From NCBI GenBank assembly GCA_022826565.1, contig JAJDUP010000003.1:124001-188000 (forward strand): 64,000 nt of DNA. The letters run 5' to 3'. The notes below the pieces were generated by a model that saw nothing but the letters and a program-made list of their open reading frames with translations, was not told the DNA's origin and did no database searches. Every line of letters starts with the position of its first letter. The stretch's first letter is position 1. The position numbers and the translations under genes were made by a program. Origin of the DNA: Gemmatimonadota bacterium (GTDB lineage Bacteria > Gemmatimonadota > Gemmatimonadetes > Longimicrobiales > Gaopeijiaceae). This document shows positions 18,663-25,430 of the stretch, one piece after another.

Positions 18663-19838
18663 ACCCGCCAGAAGCTCCCTCGCGGCACCCCCGAGGTTGG
18701 TCCGTCCCCGGTTGTAGTTCCTCAATAGAACCACCGTCAGCCCCGTCGCCGGCTCGAAGACCAGGTAGGCCGTGTACCCCGCCACGGACCCCCCGTGACC
18801 CGCGAATACGCGCCCATCCGCGTCGCCGACGCTGAACCCGAGTCCGTACCCCTGCTCCGGGTCCTCGGGCGTCTGCACGCTCAGCACCTCCGCTCGCACC
18901 TCTTCACTCAGCAGCGAGACGCCGTCCCGGCCCATCACCCCCGCCGCAAACCGCGCCAGGTCATCGACCGTCGAATACACCCCGCCGTTCGGCACCTTGT
19001 ACCCGCGCCCCGCGTGCTCGCGGGCCGGCTGCTCCGTATTCACCTCGCTGTCGCCGCCGTTGGCGTGCCCCCGCGAGAGCGCCGGCCTCAGTGCATCATC
19101 GATCACGAAAGTGCTACTCGTCATCTCCAGCGGCTCGAAGATCCGCGCCTCGACCTGGGCCATGAACGGCTCGCCGGCCGCGCGCTCCAGCCCGAACCCC
19201 AGAATCCCGAAGCCGATGTTCGAGTACGAATACTCTGTCCCCGGCGGCGTCTGGTAGCGGGTGGTGGGGATGGACTCCAGGATGCGCGATGTCCACCCCT
19301 CGATGGGGCCTGTCGCAGCACCGTCGAGATCCGGTTCGCGCGCGAAGCCTGCGGTATGACTGGCGACCTGCCGCAGGTCCGGACTCGCGTCCGGCGGCCT
19401 GTCCGCCATCTCCACGACCTCGGGGACCAGGTCCTCGAGCGCCGTGTCCAGCGACACGACGCCGTCGTCGACCAGGATCGCCATCAGCACCGCCGTAACC
19501 GATTTCGAGATCGACCCGGTGCGGTAGATCGTCTCACGCGCGGCGGGAACTTCGGCCTCGGGATCGGCCCACCCGAAGGCGTCCCACCACAGGACCTCGC
19601 CGTCGCGGGCCAGCGCCACCGTCATGCCGCCGACCGCATCGGCCTCCACACCGGCGGCGACGGTCTCCGCAAAGGTCGACAGCGCCGGGTGCCACTCGGC
19701 GGGAAGCTGCGTAGTCTCGGGCGCGGCGCACGCCCACGACGCGGCCGCCCCCGCCACGGCCAGCACCGCGGCTCCGCGAAGGCGGTCGATGGCGAAGCGC
19801 CGCGCTGCGGCAAACCGCCAGGTGTTCGTCCCACGCAT
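18648..19838 (-). CDS. Serine hydrolase, class C beta-lactamase/D-Ala-D-Ala peptidase family
   Basis: The 396-residue product has the catalytic SxxK (Ser108-Ile-Ser-Lys111), the YxN motif YSN, and HGG in place of the KTG box, all typical of the beta-lactamase-related serine hydrolase family (PF00144). An N-terminal hydrophobic stretch ending ASWAC suggests export, possibly as a lipoprotein with a non-standard lipobox. The role may be peptidoglycan or D-peptide hydrolysis or esterase activity. Its 3' end is built from one of the 34-bp repeats (the last residues, GLSAN, come from it), so the C-terminus has probably been reshaped by that element. Confidence 0.85.
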   Translation of the reverse strand: MRGTNTWRFAAARRFAIDRLRGAAVLAVAGAAASWACAAPETTQLPAEWHPALSTFAETVAAGVEADAVGGMTVALARDGEVLWWDAFGWADPEAEVPAARETIYRTGSISKSVTAVLMAILVDDGVVSLDTALEDLVPEVVEMADRPPDASPDLRQVASHTAGFAREPDLDGAATGPIEGWTSRILESIPTTRYQTPPGTEYSYSNIGFGILGFGLERAAGEPFMAQVEARIFEPLEMTSSTFVIDDALRPALSRGHANGGDSEVNTEQPAREHAGRGYKVPNGGVYSTVDDLARFAAGVMGRDGVSLLSEEVRAEVLSVQTPEDPEQGYGLGFSVGDADGRVFAGHGGSVAGYTAYLVFEPATGLTVVLLRNYNRGRTNLGGAARELLAGLSAN

Positions 19839-19979
19839 GAATGCCTCCTTCTTCCGGCCAGATCCGCGCTTCGCGCTTCAACCTGCCTCTGGCGCCTCTC
19901 ATCTGCAACACTCTACCCTGCTGTGGTGTCGCACTCTACGACCGCCGGACATCGACACCAGGACACCACGGACGAACTC

Positions 19980-20492
19980 ATGAGGCGCCTTTTGCTGGCA
20001 CGGCACGCAAAGTCGAGCTGGGGCAACCCTGCCCTCACGGACCACGACCGTCCGCTGAACGCACGGGGATATCGCGCGGCGCAGCTGGTGGGTGCGGCCC
20101 TCAACGAACTCGATTGCGTGCCGGATGTCGTGCTTTCCAGCACCGCAGCCCGCACCCGCGAGACCTGGGACCGGATGGAGTCCCACTTCGGCGGCCACCC
20201 CCGCATCGAATATCACCGTGAACTGTATCTCGCAGCGCCCCGCACGGTGCTGGCTGCCATCGCCGACGCCCCGGCCGATGCCGAAACACTCATGGTTCTC
20301 GGCCACAATCCCTCGACGCATGCCCTGGCGGCCTACCTGTCGCGCAAGGGGGATCCCCGCGAGATCGACCTGGTCCGCACCAAGTTCCCGACGGGCGCCG
20401 TCGCGGTGGTGCATCTGTCCTCGAACAACTGGGCCGACGCCGACGAGGGCGGCGAGCTGAAGCATTTCATCCTGCCGAGAAGACTGGAGTAG
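19980..20492 (+). CDS. SixA-like histidine phosphatase
   Basis: The 170-residue product begins MRRLLLARHAKSSW, the RHG-type phosphatase motif with the phospho-accepting His at residue 9. It ends its core with LVLGHNPSTH-type sequence (MVLGHNPSTHALAAYLS) supplying the second His. Length and motifs fit SixA, which dephosphorylates phosphohistidine proteins. The longer upstream frame is an antisense extension over the serine-hydrolase gene and is not used. It is followed 120 bases later by PPK2, so phosphate metabolism may link the two. Confidence 0.85.
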   Translation: MRRLLLARHAKSSWGNPALTDHDRPLNARGYRAAQLVGAALNELDCVPDVVLSSTAARTRETWDRMESHFGGHPRIEYHRELYLAAPRTVLAAIADAPADAETLMVLGHNPSTHALAAYLSRKGDPREIDLVRTKFPTGAVAVVHLSSNNWADADEGGELKHFILPRRLE

Positions 20493-20611
20493 CCGCCCCG
20501 ACTGCCGCGCCGACGACCGCCCGGGCAGACCGGCCCCGCATTGATCGCGCGGCCCCTGCTCCGACGTTAGGTTGATCCTTTCGACCCAACCGGCAGGTAC
20601 CGGAGGCGGCA

Positions 20612-21487
20612 GTGGCCAGCAAGGCGACGCAGCGGAAAGACCAACTCGGCGGCGAAGTGCTGGCCCGGGTCTTCCGGGAAGGCGTCTACCCCTATGACTA
20701 CAAGATGAAACGGCGCGAGTACGAGCGGCAGAAAGCGGGTCTGCAGGTCGAACTGCTGAAGGTCCAGCGCTGGGTGAAGAGCTCGGGAAAGCGGATCGTC
20801 ATTCTCTTCGAAGGGCGTGACGCGGCGGGCAAGGGCGGCACGATCAAACGGTTCATGGAGCACCTCAACCCCCGCGGCGCGCGCGTCGTCGCCCTCGACA
20901 AGCCCAGCGACGTCGAGCGGGGCCAGTGGTACTTCCAGCGCTACGTCCAGCACCTGCCGACCGCCGGGGAGATGGTCTTCTTCGATCGCTCCTGGTACAA
21001 CCGGGCGGGGGTGGAGCGCGTGATGGGGTTCTGCACGGGGCAGGAGTACCTCGAGTTCCTGCGCCAGTGCCCCGAACTCGAACGCATGCTGGTCAACAGC
21101 GGGATCATCCTCTTCAAGTTCTGGTTTTCGGTCTCGCAGGACGAGCAGCTGCACCGTTTCGACCGGCGCAAGACCGACCCGCTCAAGCAGTGGAAGATCT
21201 CTCCCATCGACCTGGCGTCGCTCGACAAGTGGCCCGACTACACGGAGGCCAAGGAGGCGATGTTCTTCTACACCGACACCGCCGACGCGCCCTGGACCGT
21301 CATCATGTCCGACGACAAGAAGCGGGCGCGGATCGCCGCGATGCAGCACTTCCTGTCCAGACTCGAGTACCCCGACAAGGACACCGAGGCCGTGACCGGA
21401 CCCGATCCCCTCATCGCCGGCCCGGCCACGCGCGTCGTCAGCCGCGACCAGCCCATGGCGGACGCTCCCGGTTCCGCCGTCCGGTAG
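20612..21487 (+). CDS. ppk2: Polyphosphate kinase 2
   Basis: The 291-residue product starts at a GTG with GGAGGC 4 bases upstream. It carries Walker A GRDAAGKGG (68-76), the PPK2 lid and Walker B block FFDRSWYNRAGVERVMGFC (Asp125), and WKISPIDLASLDKWPDYT. Family role: reversible phosphate transfer between polyphosphate and ADP or GDP in the cytosol. The single-domain size fits class I PPK2. It lies after the SixA-like gene and 35 bases before an M20 peptidase gene. Confidence 0.9.
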   Translation: MASKATQRKDQLGGEVLARVFREGVYPYDYKMKRREYERQKAGLQVELLKVQRWVKSSGKRIVILFEGRDAAGKGGTIKRFMEHLNPRGARVVALDKPSDVERGQWYFQRYVQHLPTAGEMVFFDRSWYNRAGVERVMGFCTGQEYLEFLRQCPELERMLVNSGIILFKFWFSVSQDEQLHRFDRRKTDPLKQWKISPIDLASLDKWPDYTEAKEAMFFYTDTADAPWTVIMSDDKKRARIAAMQHFLSRLEYPDKDTEAVTGPDPLIAGPATRVVSRDQPMADAPGSAVR

Positions 21488-21522
21488 TCGCACTTGCCGA
21501 CATCCCCCCGATCGGTAGCGCC

Positions 21523-22845
21523 ATGGTGCCCCGAATGTCCTCAACGGGCCTGGCTCGCGCCGCCCTCGTCCTCGTGTGCTGCGTGATGCCCTTACTTGCC
21601 AGACCTTCAATCCCCCAGACCGCTTCTGCCGAGTACGCCCGCGAAGCACGCGAGCTCGCTGACAATACCCGGATCCGCAGTGCCTTCCGGATCGTCGAGG
21701 AGCTGGACGCGTGGGCGCTGGAGACGCTCATCGAGCTCACCGAGATCCCCGCGCCGCCATTCATGGAGGAGGCCCGGGGACGCCGCTTCGCCGAACTGCT
21801 CATGGAACTCGGCGCCGACTCGGTGTGGACCGACGGGGAGGGGAACGTGATCGGGCTGCGCAAGGGACGGCGCGGCGGACGCACCATCGGGTTCGGCGGC
21901 CACCTCGACACGGTTTTCCCGGAAGGCACCGACGTGACGGTGCGGCAGCGCGGCGACACTCTGTTCGCCCCCGGCGTGGGGGACGACACGCGCGGCCTGG
22001 TGGTGTTGCTGGCGGTGCTGCGCGCGATGGAGGAGGCCGGGATCGAGACGAACGACGACGTGCACTTCGTCGGGGTCGTCGGCGAGGAGGGCCTGGGCGA
22101 CCTGCGCGGCATGAAGCACATCTACAGCGACCCGGAGACCGCGCCGGACGCCTGGATCGAAGTCGACGGGGGCGGACTGACCCGCCTCGTCACCGACGGC
22201 CTCGGATCGGTGCGCTACCGGGTGACCTTCGTGGGCCCGGGCGGCCATTCCTGGGGAGCCTTCGGTCTCGTCAACCCGGCCCACGCGCTGAGCCGCGCGG
22301 TGCGCCACTTCCAGGACGCGGCCGACACGCTCACGCGGAACGGCCCGCGCACCAGCTACAATGTGGGACGCATCGGTGGCGGCACCTCCGTCAACGCCAT
22401 CCCCCTCGAGAGCTGGATGGAGGTCGACATGCGCTCGGTGAGCCCCGAGAGCCTGGCCCGCATCGAGTCGGTCTTTCTCGAGGCCATGGACCGGGCGCTG
22501 GAGGAGGAGAACGGGCTGCGACGCGACGGCCCGCCCCTCACGATGGAGAAGCTCAAGATCGGCGACCGCCCATCCGGCGAGGGTGACCGGAGCGCGCCGC
22601 TGCTTCAGCGTGCGCTGGCGACAACGGCCGTATTCGGCGTCCACGGAGAGTTCGGCCGCTCGTCCACCGATTCGAACATTCCGATCGCCCTGGGCGTCCC
22701 CGCGGTGACGATCGGACGGGGCGGGGTCGGCGTCGGCGGGCACTCGCCGGGGGAGTACTGGATCAACGTGAACGGACATCTGGCGATCCAGCGAGCGCTG
22801 CTGCTGGTGGTGGCCGAAGCGGGGATGGCCGGGATGATTCCGTAG
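21523..22845 (+). CDS. Secreted M20 family metallopeptidase (copy 1)
   Basis: From the ATG at 21523 (or 21535), a hydrophobic leader (ALVLVCCVMPLLARPSI) precedes a full M20 fold. Zinc-site residues are in GHLDTV, GVGDDTRG, the catalytic GEEGLGD, IEVDGGG and the final GGHSPGEY; the dimerisation domain lies in the middle (VGPGGHSWG, GGTSVNAIP). All key residues look intact. The family comprises aminopeptidase- or carboxypeptidase-like enzymes such as tripeptidase T; the exact specificity is unknown. Export suggests use in peptide scavenging. Confidence 0.85.
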   Translation: MVPRMSSTGLARAALVLVCCVMPLLARPSIPQTASAEYAREARELADNTRIRSAFRIVEELDAWALETLIELTEIPAPPFMEEARGRRFAELLMELGADSVWTDGEGNVIGLRKGRRGGRTIGFGGHLDTVFPEGTDVTVRQRGDTLFAPGVGDDTRGLVVLLAVLRAMEEAGIETNDDVHFVGVVGEEGLGDLRGMKHIYSDPETAPDAWIEVDGGGLTRLVTDGLGSVRYRVTFVGPGGHSWGAFGLVNPAHALSRAVRHFQDAADTLTRNGPRTSYNVGRIGGGTSVNAIPLESWMEVDMRSVSPESLARIESVFLEAMDRALEEENGLRRDGPPLTMEKLKIGDRPSGEGDRSAPLLQRALATTAVFGVHGEFGRSSTDSNIPIALGVPAVTIGRGGVGVGGHSPGEYWINVNGHLAIQRALLLVVAEAGMAGMIP

Positions 22846-22912
22846 CATCGGCACGATTTCTGCAATCCCTGCACTCAATCACAAACTGGGGCGTACCCTG
22901 TGTATGATTCCT

Positions 22913-22946
22913 TTGTCGGCCAAAAACCTTTCAATTCGACGAACAA
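22913..22946. repeat. Degenerate 34-bp element (unit D)
   Basis: A perfect left arm TTGTCGGCCAA (22913-22923) is followed at the usual 12-base distance by TCGACGAACAA, which matches the right-arm consensus at 7 of 11 positions. It lies in the upstream region of the Fic gene. Confidence 0.4.
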
Positions 22947-22951
22947 ATAGA

Positions 22952-22957
22952 TATACT
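22952..22957 (+). promoter_or_regulatory. Candidate -10 box for the Fic gene
   Basis: TATACT lies 17 bases after a poor -35-like TTTCAA in an AT-rich patch 46 bases before the Fic start codon, overlapping the degenerate repeat unit. Sigma-70-like by eye only. Confidence 0.35.
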
Positions 22958-23003
22958 GTGCCTGTACGTCAATTCCCCCCGTTCCAGACTGGCCGCAGCG
23001 CCC

Positions 23004-24212
23004 ATGCCACCCGTCCACTACCACGAAGGCCGCTTTCCACCGGATGCACGGCTGGACTGGCGGCGTCTGGCTCCGCTGATCGGCCCCGCCGCCGCGGCGG
23101 TTGCGCGATACGACGCGGTCCTGGGGGCCCTTCCCGATCCTCGGTCGCTCCTCGCAGTGCCGCGCATCCAGGAGGCCGCACATTCGTCGCGGATAGAGAA
23201 CATCTACGCCAGCGTCACATCCGTGCTGGAAACGGCAGCGGGCATCGAGCCCGAAAACCGCTACGCGCTCGACGACATCCGCGATGTGCAGAACCATCTC
23301 GCCGCCCAGGACCTCCTGGCCGGGCGGGCCGGAGCGAAGCCATTGTCTCTCGGGCTGGTTCGGGAAGTCCATGCCCTGTTGCTCGACACGCCCCGTGGAC
23401 AGAAGAAGTCACCGGGCGAATTCCGGAAGGAGCCCGTCTGGATCGGGCGGGCCGGGTCCACTGCGGAAACTGCCAGCTTCGTTGGCGCCCAGGCGCCCCG
23501 GATCGCCGACGCGATGAGTGCGTGGGAACGCTACATACATTCGGACGTCCGTGATCGCCTTGTGCAGATCGCGGTTCAGCATGCCGAGTTCGAGGCGGTG
23601 CATCCGTTCATGGACGGGAACGGCCCCCTGGGCCGAATGCTTATTCCACACCTGATGTGGCGACACGGCCTCATTCGGATGCCGGTCTTCTGCCTCAGCG
23701 TCATGATGGCGTCGAGGCAGGGCATCTACTTCGATCGCCTGCTCGGTGTATCCCGTAACGATGACTGGACCGGTCTCTGTCTGTACTTCCTCGACGCCAT
23801 ACGCACGCAGGCGGATCACGGGGTCCAGGTTCTGACGGCAATCCTGGACCTCTACCGCAGCACCGAGGTACGGGTGCGAGAACTTTCGGGCGACCGCGAT
23901 CTCCCCGCGGCCCTGGGAGCACTCTTCTCCCGGCCGATCTTCCCCGCAAGCGATTTCATCGCCGCAACCGGCATCCCCGCGCGGTCGGGACGCAGGCTGC
24001 TCGCGGGTCTGGAGGAATCGGAAACGGTCGTGGAGATCACGCCGCCGCGGGGACGACGGCCCGCCGTGATGCGGTTTCCGCGGCTCCTGAAGATCGTGGA
24101 GGGCCAGGATGGCCTGGGTCGCTGGCCGCGACGGGCCGCGCCGGTCGCAGGCGTCGTTTCGCCAGTTGCGCTGCCCGCCTCGGGTATGCCGAGCCAGATC
24201 TCCTCCCGGTAG
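23004..24212 (+). CDS. Fic family protein, class II (N-terminal inhibitory helix)
   Basis: The 402-residue product shows a class II inhibitory motif SSRIEN (61-66, Glu65) in its N-terminal helices and a Fic core loop HPFMDGNGPLGR at 200-211. Catalytic His200 is kept, but the usual first Arg of GNGRxGR is Pro208; the final Arg211 remains. A C-terminal winged-helix-like region (about 310-375) is present. Fic enzymes transfer AMP or other nucleotides to protein hydroxyls. The Pro replacement may change nucleotide handling. No antitoxin gene is adjacent; control is probably through the inhibitory helix. Confidence 0.85.
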   Translation: MPPVHYHEGRFPPDARLDWRRLAPLIGPAAAAVARYDAVLGALPDPRSLLAVPRIQEAAHSSRIENIYASVTSVLETAAGIEPENRYALDDIRDVQNHLAAQDLLAGRAGAKPLSLGLVREVHALLLDTPRGQKKSPGEFRKEPVWIGRAGSTAETASFVGAQAPRIADAMSAWERYIHSDVRDRLVQIAVQHAEFEAVHPFMDGNGPLGRMLIPHLMWRHGLIRMPVFCLSVMMASRQGIYFDRLLGVSRNDDWTGLCLYFLDAIRTQADHGVQVLTAILDLYRSTEVRVRELSGDRDLPAALGALFSRPIFPASDFIAATGIPARSGRRLLAGLEESETVVEITPPRGRRPAVMRFPRLLKIVEGQDGLGRWPRRAAPVAGVVSPVALPASGMPSQISSR

Positions 24213-24275
24213 AAGCCGGCCGGTGCTCCAGTTGTCGCCCGGGGCGTCCCCATGTAACTCGGCATATAGACTTGT

Positions 24276-24298
24276 GATATATAGATAATCTGTATATC
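24276..24298. promoter_or_regulatory. Candidate PadR operator (11+1+11 dyad)
   Basis: Arms GATATATAGAT and ATCTGTATATC are reverse complements with one mismatch, around one central base. It lies 51 bases before the PadR start codon in a strongly AT-rich patch, as expected for autoregulation. Confidence 0.65.
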
Positions 24299-24349
24299 GT
24301 GATTCCATTCGATTCACGTGGCCGACACCCCTACCTGGAGGAACCCGTC

Positions 24350-24676
24350 GTGCAGATCACGCTTTCCAGGAGAATCAACGAGCTCCTCGTGCTGGCGGTT
24401 CTTGAGGCCGCCCCCGCGCACGGCTACCAGATCGCCCTGTCGGTCGAGGAGCGGTCCGGCGGGCTTTTCGTTTTTCAGCACGGCACGCTGTATCCCATCC
24501 TCCACCGCCTCGAGGCGGAGGCTAAGCTGCGGGGCGAGTGGCACGGCGAAGGACGCCGCCGCAAGACCTACCACATCACCGCCGCAGGGCGAGCCACCCT
24601 GCAGGCGGGGGCGGCGGAGCTGGAGGAGCAGTTCAGGGTGCTCCTCCAGCTGCTGGGACCGAACCGTGTGGCGTGA
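24350..24676 (+). CDS. PadR family transcriptional regulator
   Basis: The GTG at 24350 has GGAGG 8 bases upstream and gives 108 residues, the normal size for short PadR proteins. The winged helix is clear: ELLVLAVLEAAPAHGYQIAL, then FQHGTLYPILHRLEAEAKLR and RRRKTYHITAAGRATL. It very likely binds the dyad at 24276-24298 and represses its own operon. Translation is coupled to the next gene, whose start overlaps or closely follows this stop codon. This PadR-membrane protein pairing is common in Acidobacteria- and Gemmatimonadota-like genomes. Confidence 0.9.
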   Translation: MQITLSRRINELLVLAVLEAAPAHGYQIALSVEERSGGLFVFQHGTLYPILHRLEAEAKLRGEWHGEGRRRKTYHITAAGRATLQAGAAELEEQFRVLLQLLGPNRVA

Positions 24677-24680
24677 GAGC

Positions 24681-25421
24681 ATGCTGGAGGCGCTCGCGCG
24701 GAAGCTGAAGGCACCTCCCCGGCGGCGGCTGGAGCTGATCGAGGAGTTGGGCGCGGACGCCGAGGCCCTGCAGGAGGAGCTGGAGCGGCGCGGATACGAT
24801 GCGGGGACCGCGCGACGGATTGCGGTGGGCCGGGTGGTGCCGTCGGGTGAAGTGCTGGCCGAGCTGGAGGCACGGCACGCGCCGCGGCTGGGGCGGTGGA
24901 CCCGAAGAACCGGTGTGGCGAACGGGATCGAGCGGATGGGAGCCGCTGTGACGGCCGTTTTGGCCGGGGCGGCCATGCTGGCCGTGCTCTGGCGGCAGGA
25001 TCCGGGGGCGGCCGGGGGTTTGCTGGGATGGTCCCTGGTCGGGGTGGTCGCCCTCCTCTCCTCGAACTGGGCGCGGGCGGCGAAGGGGTTGTGGATCGAT
25101 GGGGACCTGCCCGTGGAGAAGCGCCGAACTCTCTGGACGCGCCAGTCCGGCCTGATGGTAACAGCGGCGGCACTGGGCGGGCTGGGCGCCGCGTGGGAAG
25201 GATACCTCGCCCTCGGGGCACTCGAAGAAGCTCCCGGCGCGGCGTGGATCTCGATTCAGGGCGCTGTCTTCTACGGAGCAGTTGGGCTGGGAGCCGCGGC
25301 GTTCGGTGCACTTGGGTGGCTCGCTTTCGTCCCCCGCCTGATCAGCGACGAGACCCTGGAGGGTCGGATTGCGATCGCTCTCAGGCAACTGCGGTCGATC
25401 CGTATCCTCCACAACCGATAG
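24681..25421 (+). CDS. Membrane protein of PadR operon, unknown function
   Basis: The 246-residue product begins with a soluble helical domain (ALARKLKAPPRRRLELIEEL, about 1-75) of the permease-prefix/HAAS style often paired with PadR, followed by four predicted membrane helices. The ATG at 24681 is used; a GTG at 24666 overlapping the PadR stop codon is an alternative, and either implies translational coupling. It sits between the PadR gene and the large fusion gene, 9 bases apart. It may be the regulated envelope component or sense the signal for PadR; no catalytic residue is seen. Confidence 0.65.
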   Translation: MLEALARKLKAPPRRRLELIEELGADAEALQEELERRGYDAGTARRIAVGRVVPSGEVLAELEARHAPRLGRWTRRTGVANGIERMGAAVTAVLAGAAMLAVLWRQDPGAAGGLLGWSLVGVVALLSSNWARAAKGLWIDGDLPVEKRRTLWTRQSGLMVTAAALGGLGAAWEGYLALGALEEAPGAAWISIQGAVFYGAVGLGAAAFGALGWLAFVPRLISDETLEGRIAIALRQLRSIRILHNR

Positions 25422-25430
25422 GAGACGACA

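Noticed and set aside
23004..24212. Fic gene as toxin of a Fic-antitoxin pair
   Set aside because: The inhibitory motif is inside the protein (class II) and no small antitoxin gene is adjacent.
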